Below are positions 1-7,733 of a DNA stretch of 27,099 nt, piece after piece. A program made the translations under genes and the position numbers. The notes under the pieces are model-generated. The model did no database searches and was not told the origin of the DNA. It saw nothing but the letters and a program-made list of their open reading frames with translations. The stretch's first letter is position 1. Each line of letters starts with the position of its first letter. The stretch spans positions 1 through 27,099 of the forward strand of contig JBGAVT010000017.1 of the NCBI GenBank assembly GCA_044227985.1, in the 5' to 3' direction. Origin of the DNA: CAZUNB01 sp044227985 (GTDB lineage Bacteria > Patescibacteriota > Saccharimonadia > Saccharimonadales > JAGPDM01).

Positions 1-600
1 CCGTGGTATCTGCGAAAACGAGTTTTCAACAGCATTACTGGTGAGTATTGGCATCGGCGCCTACTTGGCTTCGAGATTGATGACTACAAAACTAAACTCG
101 GTCTAATTGGTCGACAATGGGTTCTGTCTGAAAAAACCAGCGAAGAGAAAAAGCTTTTCTCCTACCTCCACCACCTATCAGAAGCTACTGGTAAAAAACT
201 GCGATTCAAGAGCGTTGATGCGCGCGGTATCTTGGTCTGGGCTAATTTTCAAAACGGTGAGAGTTTTGTTGGGCGTAAGATGTTTAAAACAACATTCTAT
301 AGCGACGCTGAAATTTATCGTCGTGCACTGTTAGTTTTTAACACCCGCCCACGGAGTATGAGTGTTACCTCAATGGGCGTTAGCTGTTATCAAATTACAC
401 CGTCAAACCGAGCTCAACAAAGTATGTTTGACCAAATCGAACAGCTCAATTTACTGACTACCGCGGTTGATGAGGTTAATGAACGCTACGGTGGCTACAT
501 GATTCACGCCGCTAATTCCCTACTCGGCAAACAAACCATAAAGACCAAAGTCCCGTTTGGCTCGACCGCCTATCTCAGCTTACTATCTGCTAATAGTTAG
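1..600 (+). CDS. Y-family DNA polymerase (DinB/UmuC-like), C-terminal part
   Basis: The reading frame is open from the first base of the window, so the 5' end lies outside it; the visible part is 199 residues ending in TAG. It resembles the little-finger and C-terminal region of Y-family translesion polymerases. There is a RRLLGFEID segment followed by LGLIGRQWVL, like the 'KxIGxQYxL' start of the little finger. Near the end, QQSMFDQIEQLN followed by AVDEVNERYGG matches the 'LSLFD...AIDxINxRYG' tail of UmuC/ImpB-type proteins, and VPFGST matches the usual '(I)AFG' ending. The catalytic palm (acidic residues) is upstream and not visible. Family-level role: DNA synthesis across lesions. The exact subgroup (DinB or UmuC-like) cannot be decided from this part. 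Confidence 0.75.
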   Translation, partial: PWYLRKRVFNSITGEYWHRRLLGFEIDDYKTKLGLIGRQWVLSEKTSEEKKLFSYLHHLSEATGKKLRFKSVDARGILVWANFQNGESFVGRKMFKTTFYSDAEIYRRALLVFNTRPRSMSVTSMGVSCYQITPSNRAQQSMFDQIEQLNLLTTAVDEVNERYGGYMIHAANSLLGKQTIKTKVPFGSTAYLSLLSANS

Positions 601-648
601 CAAATATGAGGCTATTTATGTATGATGAAAATAAATAGGAGTGCGTAT

Positions 649-900
649 ATGTCTAGAGTCGTAAACATGGCAGGCAGTAGTGAGGGTGTACATGAAAGGT
701 CGTGGGGTGATTATCCAGAAACCTCAGAAGGGCTTGCTGCGAAAAGAGCAGCTGGTGGAAAAGTACGAGAGGTCATGGGTGGGATGTATGGCCACGATTC
801 AGAACTAGATCCTGCAGAAGCTGTTGTTGATCACGATTTAGAGCTGCGCGAAGACGGCACTGTAGGTGATATCGATGAAAACTCCACTGAACAGCTTTAG
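649..900 (+). CDS. Small acidic hypothetical protein (83 aa)
   Basis: I do not recognise this protein. The start at 649 is chosen because AGGAG lies at 637-641, 7 nt upstream; an in-frame ATG at 622 has no such site. The product is short, rich in Gly, Glu and Asp, with no membrane segment or cysteine. The C-terminal third (from about residue 48) is strongly acidic and probably disordered. It lies 48 nt after the polymerase gene on the same strand and could be co-transcribed. Its stop codon overlaps the last bases of the convergent purA remnant by 4 nt, so the two genes share their 3' ends with no room for a terminator. Confidence 0.6.
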   Translation: MSRVVNMAGSSEGVHERSWGDYPETSEGLAAKRAAGGKVREVMGGMYGHDSELDPAEAVVDHDLELREDGTVGDIDENSTEQL

Positions 901-2130
901 ATAATTATTAAGTCTTTTCGGGACTGGCCAGTGCCGATAAATGACAGCTTGGCCCCAGGAATATTTTTCATGACACCGTCACAGTAATTTTTAACAGTTT
1001 CTGGCAAATCTTGATAATTGGTTTGGTCGAAATCTTCCCAACCTTCAAAAGTATCGTATTCGGGTGTAGCCTTTTGTAGCACGGCATCATCAACCGGGAA
1101 AAGACTGACCTTCTCGCCATTTATCTGGTAATCATGAGCTACTTTGAGCTCACCGAGATTAGCCAGCGTATCGATGCGAGTAAGGGCAATGTCGGTAAAA
1201 CCGTTAAACATCTGAGCATAGCGCGCAGCTACACCATCAAAATAGCCAACTCGTCTTGGTCGGCCAGTTGTCGTACCAAATTCATGGCCAGCATTACGTA
1301 AATCATCGCCTTTTTTATCAAGTAGTTCGGTTGGCATGCCGCCTGAACCAACACGAGACTGATAAGCTTTAAATATACCAATTGTTTTGGTTACTGCGGT
1401 TGGTGGAACACCTGCACCAGTTATAAGACCACCGACTGATGTATTACTGCTTGTGACCATCGGATAGGTGCCGTGGTCATTGTCAAGCAAAACACCTTGT
1501 GAACCTTCGAGAACGAAGTTACTGCCTTTGGCTAGGTGTTCGGTAACAATTTCCTCAACTGGACGAATTTGTGAGCCAAGTCGCTGCTTGACCTCATTGA
1601 AAAGCTCCAAATAGTAATCGGCCTGGAACTCATCGACATCATTAAAACCGTAATATTTTCGTTTCTTGACAAGAACTTTTTCAAGCTGTTGCATAGCAAG
1701 ATCTGTTTCGAGCAAAAATCTAGCGGGAATGCCGATACGATCTGCTTTGTCGACGTAGGTTGGACCAATTCCTCGTTTAGTTGTGCCAATTTTGCCATCA
1801 CCACGTGCGTCTTCTTGGTAACGATCGATATAGAGATGATAATCAAGTAACATTCTGTGCAGCTAATGTATCGATTTCAGCTAATAGACTCTTAGGATTC
1901 AGTGCAACGCCTGCGCCAATGATGTTTAAGGTATCAGGATTAAAGATTCCCGCTGGAACAAGATGTAGGGCAAATTTGCCACGCGGATTATGAACCGTAT
2001 GCCCGGCATTGTCGCCACCTTGACCACGAATAACAACGTCGGCTTTGCTAGCAAGAAAATCAACGACCTTGCCTTTGCCTTCGTCTCCCCATTGCCCACC
2101 AATAACTGCGGTAACTTCTGCTTGTTTCAC
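897..2130 (-). pseudogene. purA: Adenylosuccinate synthetase purA, broken by internal deletion/frameshift
   Basis: PurA joins IMP and aspartate with GTP to make adenylosuccinate, the first step from IMP to AMP. The first part (2130 to 1843) has a GTG start and carries the GTP/active-site loop GGQWGDEGKGK and NAGHT with the catalytic His. It then ends at a TGA after AAQNVT. The rest continues in another frame from about 1852, with LLDYHLYID, IGTTKRGIGPTY, SSNTSVGG, EFGTTTGRPRRVG and an intact C-terminus. Compared with bacterial PurA, about 13 residues between the GV(S/T) turn and the LLxYH segment are missing, so a loss of about 41 nt, not a point frameshift, explains the break. No Shine-Dalgarno site precedes the GTG. 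Either the gene is dead, or this is an assembly/consensus error; both halves are otherwise well conserved, which points to a recent event or an artefact. Confidence 0.85.
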
Positions 2131-2138
2131 TTTTATCT

Positions 2139-2144
2139 AGTATA
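2139..2144 (-). promoter_or_regulatory. Candidate -10 element of purA
   Basis: TATACT on the minus strand, followed by AGATA, ends 8 nt before the GTG start of purA. With normal spacing the transcript would begin at or just before the start codon. No convincing -35 is seen. The TATACTAGATA string is shared with the aclB start region. Confidence 0.45.
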
Positions 2145-2190
2145 GCAAACACCTTTAGCTAAACGCTAGCTGAGATGTCGTTATCTTTGA

Positions 2191-3963
2191 TTAGCTGAGA
2201 GAAACTGCGTCATCTGGGAGGCGGAAAAGACCTTCATCTAAACGTTTTTGATCAAGGTAGTGACTGATAAAACCGATACTTCTAGGGATGACAAATAGGG
2301 CGTTAAAGAAATCTATATCTATTAATTGTTGGAGCTGGGTGTCATTGTAGCCTTCTTCGCTAGCCAAGACATCAAGCCCGATAGCGGCAATATGACCGTC
2401 GATATTCAGTATTAAATTTCCTTTTTTCTCGGTCGTTATTTTTTCAATTGATTTCGCGTAATCATAATGTGGGTGGCTCTCGAGCTTATCTATAAAAAGC
2501 CGAATCGATTCCGTTCTCGGATCATCAAGTCCAAGACGATATTTTTTGTGTCCAATTCCCATGATGAATTTACGGGCTTTGGCATAGCCTTCAACATGCG
2601 CTTTTGGATTGAGCTGTTCGCTTACGCCTTTATGCCATTCTGCGGCTGCACCGTTAACTGCACCACCGAAACGTGGGCCGATCGTCAACAGACCAGCAGT
2701 CAATGAATCTACTAAGTTTTTACCGGCTCGGGCTGTCACAATAGTATTCAGAGCACCCGACACCTGAGGTCCATGATCTATACTTAACTGGAAAACAGTT
2801 CGCATAAAATCAACGGTCACATCTGATTTTGGTTCATGCCCGAGTATTCCGCTTGTGATCTGTTTTATGAAGTCGCCCTCGCTCGCCCACTCAGCTAACG
2901 TTTTGCCGACGAAAGCATAGCCGTCAGGTTTTTCCGTGCTGATGGTTGAACTGAACATGCTTGGCTGACGACTTGGAATTGGTGTTACTTCGATAGACTC
3001 AGTTTTAGCAATCTCGAGACTCTTAATCAAATCGACAAATTGTTCGATAGATTCCGCTACCGACACACCAACTTTCGCCAGTGCAGACCGTTTAGCACTA
3101 GCCGTTTCATCTGCAACTCGCGCCAATGCTTTCGCATGACCGAACTGCACAGGTTGGTCGAAAGATTCACCAACGACTCCGGCGATATAAGCAACAATCG
3201 GTTTAGTGACTTTACCAGACTTTATAAGGTCAACAAGCAAATACTCATCATTACCGCCCAACTCGCCGTAGTAGACAATTGCTTTGGTCTGTTCGTCGTG
3301 TTCAGCGGCCAAGAATGCTTCTTCGGGCGTAGTGTATGGAAAACGATCGCCGCCAAAACACAGACCAAAGCTCGTATGTTTACCTTGATTTGCGATTATT
3401 CGTAAAATTTCATTACTCATTCCACCACTTGCGCTCAACACGGCAATATTTCCCGGAGTGAAAAGCTGACTAGCTGAAAGCTGTCGTTGATCAGTACCAC
3501 CGATCGCTCCAAGCTTAAGGCTAGTTGGGATAATCAGCCCCACACCAGCCGGACCGATTAAGAATTTACCTTGTTTCTGATATTTTTCATATAGATCGAT
3601 TGCAAATTGCTCAGGCATATCCTCAGCAAATGTGTGGCCACCAATCGCATCAGGAAATACATCGAAGAATTCAATTGTTGAAAAATAGCAACGTCGACCG
3701 CTGTTGATGTTAAACATTAAATCTACTTTTAGTCCGCTATTCGCAGCAGCTTGAGCAGTAGGATAACAAGGAACCAAGACTTCGTTCGTGCCAAAAAATA
3801 ATTTTATGAACTTTGTGCCAGCTGTGATTATTCCAGCTAGACTCGGCTCATCTTTACCACTTAAATAATCGAAATCAAGCATACACTGCAGAATTGGTTT
3901 GTGCCCACCGAGGGCTAATACCTTTAAACTCTTATTTCTACGTAGTTGCGAAATATCAATCAT
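2191..3963 (-). CDS. aclA: ATP-citrate lyase, alpha (CoA-ligase plus citrate-synthase) subunit
   Basis: ATP-citrate lyase splits citrate with ATP and CoA into acetyl-CoA and oxaloacetate. This 590-residue protein matches the C-terminal half of animal ACLY and bacterial AclA. The CoA-binding and ligase domains (about 1-330) include IGPAGVGLI, SASGGMSNE, GELGG and VQFGHAKA, whose His (about residue 276) is the phosphorylated catalytic His. The citrate-synthase-like domain (about 350-590) has SIDHGPQVSGA, TARAGKNLV, MGIGH, LILNIDG and GFISHYLDQKRL, with the catalytic His and Asp present. The start at 3963 is preferred over the ATG at 3967-3969 because AAGGG ends 6 nt upstream of it. It overlaps the end of the beta-subunit gene by 8 nt, so translation is probably coupled. 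Citryl-CoA synthetase plus lyase is the nearest alternative, but the fused domains argue against it. Confidence 0.9.
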   Translation of the reverse strand: MIDISQLRRNKSLKVLALGGHKPILQCMLDFDYLSGKDEPSLAGIITAGTKFIKLFFGTNEVLVPCYPTAQAAANSGLKVDLMFNINSGRRCYFSTIEFFDVFPDAIGGHTFAEDMPEQFAIDLYEKYQKQGKFLIGPAGVGLIIPTSLKLGAIGGTDQRQLSASQLFTPGNIAVLSASGGMSNEILRIIANQGKHTSFGLCFGGDRFPYTTPEEAFLAAEHDEQTKAIVYYGELGGNDEYLLVDLIKSGKVTKPIVAYIAGVVGESFDQPVQFGHAKALARVADETASAKRSALAKVGVSVAESIEQFVDLIKSLEIAKTESIEVTPIPSRQPSMFSSTISTEKPDGYAFVGKTLAEWASEGDFIKQITSGILGHEPKSDVTVDFMRTVFQLSIDHGPQVSGALNTIVTARAGKNLVDSLTAGLLTIGPRFGGAVNGAAAEWHKGVSEQLNPKAHVEGYAKARKFIMGIGHKKYRLGLDDPRTESIRLFIDKLESHPHYDYAKSIEKITTEKKGNLILNIDGHIAAIGLDVLASEEGYNDTQLQQLIDIDFFNALFVIPRSIGFISHYLDQKRLDEGLFRLPDDAVSLS

Positions 3964-5128
3964 TTTCATCCCTTAATAACCAATCGATGCCTTCATCGAT
4001 TGCCTGTGTTAAAACATCGTTACTACCATAGATACTACCGAGTAAATGGTTGTCTGCTAAAAATTTCTTCATATGCGTAAGTCCTTCTTCTTCGTTAGGT
4101 CCGCCACGCCTTACGAAAATTTTAACACCCTGTGACTGTAGTGAGCTAGCAACTTCGTCGAGAGCTTTGATCAATCCAGCAAACGTTTTTTTAACATCAG
4201 TGAAGTTGGCAACACCCCCAGCTATTATCAACACCTTTTTACTAGCACTAGATTGGAGTAAAAGCGAAAGAACCTCTTTTGTGTACAAATAGGTTTCCTC
4301 ACCGGTTGGGTTGCCGCTATATTCCCCATAGTTGCCCAACTGTTTGCCTAATCCTGCAGCCTGTATCTCATCTGCGATAGTTATGCTGGCTCCACCTCCA
4401 GAGAATAGTGTCCAAATTGAACCATTCTGATGTAAAACTTTGAGTTTTAAAGCAGCCGGACTGTTGTCGTCCATCACCTTAACTGCCTTTTCTTGAGGCG
4501 TAGATTCACCTGCATCGACAACATCATCTTCGCTCCAGCCGTCGACAAAGTACTCACCCGCATCGTCGGCTAAAACTGCAGCATCGAGCAGAACAAATGT
4601 ACCATTTTCGATAACCAACGGATTGATTTCAACAAAACCTAAATGTTGTTTATTCATAACCGATACTACATGGCTGATGAATTTAAGCGTGAGTGGTGTA
4701 TCGTGCGTGAGTTCGTTCACCTCAGGAATATAGAGGAATTGTTGGACGGATTCAGGGTGTTCTTCGACCTCAATGCCGCCGTGCGGTGAATAGCTAACTA
4801 GGATTCCTTCTCGGGTCCGTTCAAAACTGACATAATGCTCGTCTTTATCATCATGAGGGTGCATTGGCTCAGCGATAAAACGATCAAAACCTTTAGGTGC
4901 TAATTCCTCAATTGCAATTTTCGCATTAGATTTACCTACGTTAAGTCGGATCAATCCTTGCTTACCGCGCTTTTTTATTCCTTGATCAACCTTGATTATA
5001 TATTTTGTGTCGTCGTTTAATTGAGCAATGTCTTCTTGTAGAGAGTAGTTTGAAACCGAAACTCCTGCATAGGAACTACCAATTAATAGCTTTTTTGCTC
5101 GGAATTCAGATATTTTTACTCTTGCCAT
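3956..5128 (-). CDS. aclB: ATP-citrate lyase, beta (ATP-grasp, citrate-binding) subunit
   Basis: This 390-residue protein matches the N-terminal part of animal ACLY and bacterial AclB. The ATP-grasp fold shows IIKVDQGIKKRGKQGLI and an LGFVEINPLVI segment that matches the metal/nucleotide-binding ExNPL motif of succinyl-CoA-synthetase-like enzymes. The citrate-binding region follows with FSGGGASIT, NYGEYSGNPT, IIAGGVANFTDV and FVRRGGPNEEEGL, all close to ACLY and unlike plain succinyl-CoA synthetase beta. The gene ends in TGA inside the start of aclA, forming a two-gene operon. The ATG sits within a perfect 14-1-14 palindrome. Oxaloacetate and acetyl-CoA would be the products; no other carbon-cycle gene is in the window, so the physiological direction and citrate source are unknown. 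Confidence 0.9.
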   Translation of the reverse strand: MARVKISEFRAKKLLIGSSYAGVSVSNYSLQEDIAQLNDDTKYIIKVDQGIKKRGKQGLIRLNVGKSNAKIAIEELAPKGFDRFIAEPMHPHDDKDEHYVSFERTREGILVSYSPHGGIEVEEHPESVQQFLYIPEVNELTHDTPLTLKFISHVVSVMNKQHLGFVEINPLVIENGTFVLLDAAVLADDAGEYFVDGWSEDDVVDAGESTPQEKAVKVMDDNSPAALKLKVLHQNGSIWTLFSGGGASITIADEIQAAGLGKQLGNYGEYSGNPTGEETYLYTKEVLSLLLQSSASKKVLIIAGGVANFTDVKKTFAGLIKALDEVASSLQSQGVKIFVRRGGPNEEEGLTHMKKFLADNHLLGSIYGSNDVLTQAIDEGIDWLLRDEND

Positions 5129-5153
5129 ATACTAGATAGTATCTAGTATATGG
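5125..5153. promoter_or_regulatory. 29-bp perfect palindrome over the aclB start codon and -10
   Basis: CCATATACTAGATA and its exact reverse complement are separated by a single base (centre 5139). The site includes the aclB ATG (5126-5128) and a -10-like TATACT (5145-5150, minus strand), 16 nt before the ATG. No T-tract follows on either side, so it is not a typical terminator. A dimeric repressor site is the simplest reading; an mRNA hairpin hiding the start codon is the alternative. Confidence 0.6.
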
Positions 5154-5162
5154 TTACCAGTA

Positions 5163-5612
5163 TCAAGCAAGTTTCGTTGCTTGTGATCTATTTTTGAGTT
5201 GGTAGACGTTAGTCTCTCGGAGTTTATAGCCGAGTTTTTGGTAAAGATGATTAGCGGCCGCTCTGTCGGCGCGGCTGGTAAATTCTATATAGTCACAACA
5301 ATTTTCCCAGCAGTACTTCTCAACACCCTGCATCAAGATTGTACCGGCACCTTTGCCGCGAGTTTGCTCATCGACTACAACTTCATCAACTCTAGCTTCA
5401 ACCTTACCAAGGGCGACTATGATATTGATTACTGCCATTCCTACCGTGACCTTTTCATCGGTAAGCAAGATAATCATACTGTTCTTTCCGTTGATAATTT
5501 CTGTAAAATTTTTATGGAACCGTGATTCATCAAATACTTTATCGCCTTTGAGCTGCTTGAATAAACCGAAAACAGCGTTTTTGTCATTTTCGGTCGCAAA
5601 ACGAATATTCAT
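5163..5612 (-). CDS. GNAT-family N-acetyltransferase
   Basis: This 149-residue protein has the single-domain GNAT fold that moves an acetyl group from acetyl-CoA to an amine. Motif A is visible as VDEVVVDEQTRGKGAG (about residues 95-110), including the RGKGAG pyrophosphate-binding loop, and ANHLYQKLGYK near the C-terminus is the usual helix-strand of motif B. The ATG overlaps the stop of the upstream acetyltransferase gene in an ATGA arrangement, so the two are translationally coupled. The substrate cannot be told from the sequence. It ends 35 nt before the aclB start, with the palindrome between them. Confidence 0.85.
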   Translation of the reverse strand: MNIRFATENDKNAVFGLFKQLKGDKVFDESRFHKNFTEIINGKNSMIILLTDEKVTVGMAVINIIVALGKVEARVDEVVVDEQTRGKGAGTILMQGVEKYCWENCCDYIEFTSRADRAAANHLYQKLGYKLRETNVYQLKNRSQATKLA

Positions 5613-6181
5613 AATTCTTTTACCATAATGTCGTGTCCAGATAGCTTACCTTTTCGTTTAACACCATTCGGAATTGTGCCGACTTTTATAAAGCCACTCT
5701 TCTCATAAAGACCAATCGCTCTTTGGTTTTCGGCAAAAACTGTAAGTTTAATCATTGATATTCCGCTCAAATAGTTTTTTGCATGATCAATCATTGTATC
5801 GATAAGCTGACTCCCTATACCTTCGCTACGATAACCATCCAAAATTGCGATACCGAAACCAGCTATATGTTTCGTGCGGTCGTGTCCACTGTAGTCAATA
5901 TCAATGCCAGAAGTTGCTATAATCCTGCCATCTATTTCAGCAATCACAAAGCTAGCATCTCTCAGCAAGCAAGCTTTCATTCTATTGGCTACAAAAGCTG
6001 CTTCTTGTGGTAGTGTTTTTGTGCTTTCAGGGCCGTAGCCGATGTAAGTGTCTTCTTTCGACAATGCATTAATAAAATGCATTAGTTGCTCTGAGTCTTC
6101 AATTTTGACCCAACGTATTACGCAATCTTTGCCGGATTTTGTCTTGAACTGTTTGTGGATTTTTCCTGTTTCAAATTCCAT
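5609..6181 (-). CDS. GNAT-family N-acetyltransferase (RimI-like)
   Basis: A 190-residue GNAT protein. Motif A reads AGFGIAILDGYRSEGIGSQL, with RSEGIG as the acetyl-CoA loop, and NQRAIGLYEKSGF is the classic motif B of RimI/RimJ-like enzymes. The start at 6181 (MEFETGK) is chosen because the domain begins right after it and a TATAAT lies 7 nt upstream. A longer reading frame to 6313 adds a stretch with no resemblance to GNAT and would run through that promoter. No Shine-Dalgarno site is present, so the mRNA may be leaderless. The substrate is unknown; protein, aminoglycoside or polyamine acetylation are all possible. Confidence 0.82.
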   Translation of the reverse strand: MEFETGKIHKQFKTKSGKDCVIRWVKIEDSEQLMHFINALSKEDTYIGYGPESTKTLPQEAAFVANRMKACLLRDASFVIAEIDGRIIATSGIDIDYSGHDRTKHIAGFGIAILDGYRSEGIGSQLIDTMIDHAKNYLSGISMIKLTVFAENQRAIGLYEKSGFIKVGTIPNGVKRKGKLSGHDIMVKEL

Positions 6182-6188
6182 AAGTGCT

Positions 6189-6194
6189 ATTATA
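6189..6194 (-). promoter_or_regulatory. TATAAT -10 of the acetyltransferase pair
   Basis: A perfect TATAAT on the minus strand, 7 nt before the ATG at 6181. The -35 region at 17 nt (6212-6217, ATGCTT) is weak. Transcription would start at or very near the A of the ATG. Confidence 0.55.
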
Positions 6195-6340
6195 CCGCAG
6201 TTACTTGAAACAAGCATCGATACATATAAAATTAGAAAACATTTTACTTGCAATAAATGTAGCATCAGCATAAGGTTGGAACATAGAAGCGTTAATACGT
6301 GAATGGATGACATGAAGTATGTGATTTATTGGCAACGTAT

Positions 6341-7552
6341 ATGCTAGAATCTCCTACGGGCTCTGGCCCCAATACGGATGTATTTTCAGATGGTAACAGA
6401 TGTCTAGAGTTGATGCCGTCCCGTTCACCAGAATCTGACCCACCAGAAAAAATAGGTAGATATGGAGTTTTGGAATCTGAATGGTTGTTAACTCCAGAGT
6501 CCGAAAGAATTAGCCCAGAGTATGACAAGCCTACTTGTTCACTCGAACAAGTAGCAGAACCCATAGAAAGAGAGTCTGGCACATATACTGAGTATCTGGC
6601 TACCTTTCCGGATGGTATGACCTACGGTGTTTTTTTCGGTAAGCCAAAAGAAGAGAAAACTGAAGTAACTGCTGTATTTGGTACGCCCTGGATGACTAGT
6701 TTTGATATTGATGGCTTGAATGGCTTGCTGGCTCAAGATATTTCTTCACTTGGAATGGGAACCATGATAATTGGATCGGAAGGATACACTCCACTAGAGG
6801 AAGGCGCCACTGCACCCATAAAACCTAAACTTGAGTACAGTGCAGCTAATTTGCTTTCAATTTTTGAGCAAGCACAAAAAGAAGGTTTGATAAAATCTGA
6901 CAAAATGGTTTACGAGGGCATGTCCCGAAGTGCAAATATGGGTATTGCAGTTGCGGCGCTCGCACCTCTATTTGATGTAGATCTTGTTTTTGCTGATATT
7001 AAAGCACCTATTTATGCAGACAAGTTTGACCCAACAAGCCCGCGTGATGTTCTAGAGCTTGGTATCCAGGCTGCAATGGAGGCATTTGCAGTCGGTGCTT
7101 TGTTTAGGTTTGTACGCAACAATGAGAAATCGGTAGCAGCAACTGTTAACCCGAGACCCAGAGTTCTTAGGCATGAGCTTGGCAAAATAGGGTCATTTAT
7201 GAGCGGCGACGTAGGAAAATTCCTTAAAGCATTACCTAAAAACACAGCAGCAACCGTAACTGAATATTTCAAGGATTTATTTAGCAAAAGAAGTGCTTTT
7301 GAAGGAAAATCAAAGAAAAATCATGGAGTCTTTTATAAAACGCGTCCTGGTGGGCACTTAGAAGGTTTAGTAAGTGATGAGTCTCGAAGAGAGTACGCTG
7401 CACGCGTAAAGCTGCTGATGGAAGGATCGCACTTAGAGGGTGATGAGCTTGTAAATTGGCTGCGGTTTGTTGCTCATGCAACACGCGAAGATTTAAATAT
7501 CTTATATAAAGAAACTATAGTTCTGAGTGAGCCATTTACTACTGCAAGCTAA
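6341..7552 (+). CDS. Putative alpha/beta-hydrolase-like protein
   Basis: A 403-residue protein I cannot place firmly. The first 80 residues or so are Pro/Ser/Glu-rich and probably disordered. From about residue 90 there are strands typical of an alpha/beta-hydrolase: TAVFGTPWMTS, then GMGTMIIGSEGY. Next comes a helix leading to MVYEGMSRSANMGIAVAALA, which sits where the nucleophile elbow GxSxG would be. Here it reads GMSRS, with Ser in place of the last Gly. A late GGHLEGL could supply the His. There is no signal peptide or membrane segment. The ATG at 6341 is used; a TTG at 6329 is possible. No Shine-Dalgarno site is visible at either. It is the only + strand gene between 900 and the end of the window and is divergent from the acetyltransferases. 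Confidence 0.5.
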   Translation: MLESPTGSGPNTDVFSDGNRCLELMPSRSPESDPPEKIGRYGVLESEWLLTPESERISPEYDKPTCSLEQVAEPIERESGTYTEYLATFPDGMTYGVFFGKPKEEKTEVTAVFGTPWMTSFDIDGLNGLLAQDISSLGMGTMIIGSEGYTPLEEGATAPIKPKLEYSAANLLSIFEQAQKEGLIKSDKMVYEGMSRSANMGIAVAALAPLFDVDLVFADIKAPIYADKFDPTSPRDVLELGIQAAMEAFAVGALFRFVRNNEKSVAATVNPRPRVLRHELGKIGSFMSGDVGKFLKALPKNTAATVTEYFKDLFSKRSAFEGKSKKNHGVFYKTRPGGHLEGLVSDESRREYAARVKLLMEGSHLEGDELVNWLRFVAHATREDLNILYKETIVLSEPFTTAS

Positions 7553-7733
7553 GGTGAATCTGTACTGCCCAAAATTGTAGAACTAGAAAATTTACATTTT
7601 TATACTTAATTTACTATATCTTCTGCATCGCATATAGCGACCTAACCATCACCGGCAAATCTGGTCTGTAGCAAGGAATGTCACTATCTTCGTCTACTTC
7701 AATATACCCTGGGTGTGAAATAAATAACCATCA

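Noticed and set aside
107..334. A 75-residue + strand frame at the window start
   Set aside because: It overlaps the polymerase frame, which matches a known family over its whole visible length.
1532..1846. A 104-residue frame within the purA region
   Set aside because: It is an out-of-frame reading of purA DNA whose true frames are recognisable on both sides of the break.
6182..6313. N-terminal extension of the acetyltransferase
   Set aside because: It does not resemble GNAT, and the TATAAT promoter lies within it.
6329..6340. TTG start for the hydrolase-like gene
   Set aside because: An ATG lies four codons further on, and no ribosome binding site supports the TTG.
7553..7733. A gene or terminator in the gap before the ABC exporter gene
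   Set aside because: Only short frames without ribosome binding sites, and no stem followed by a T-tract.
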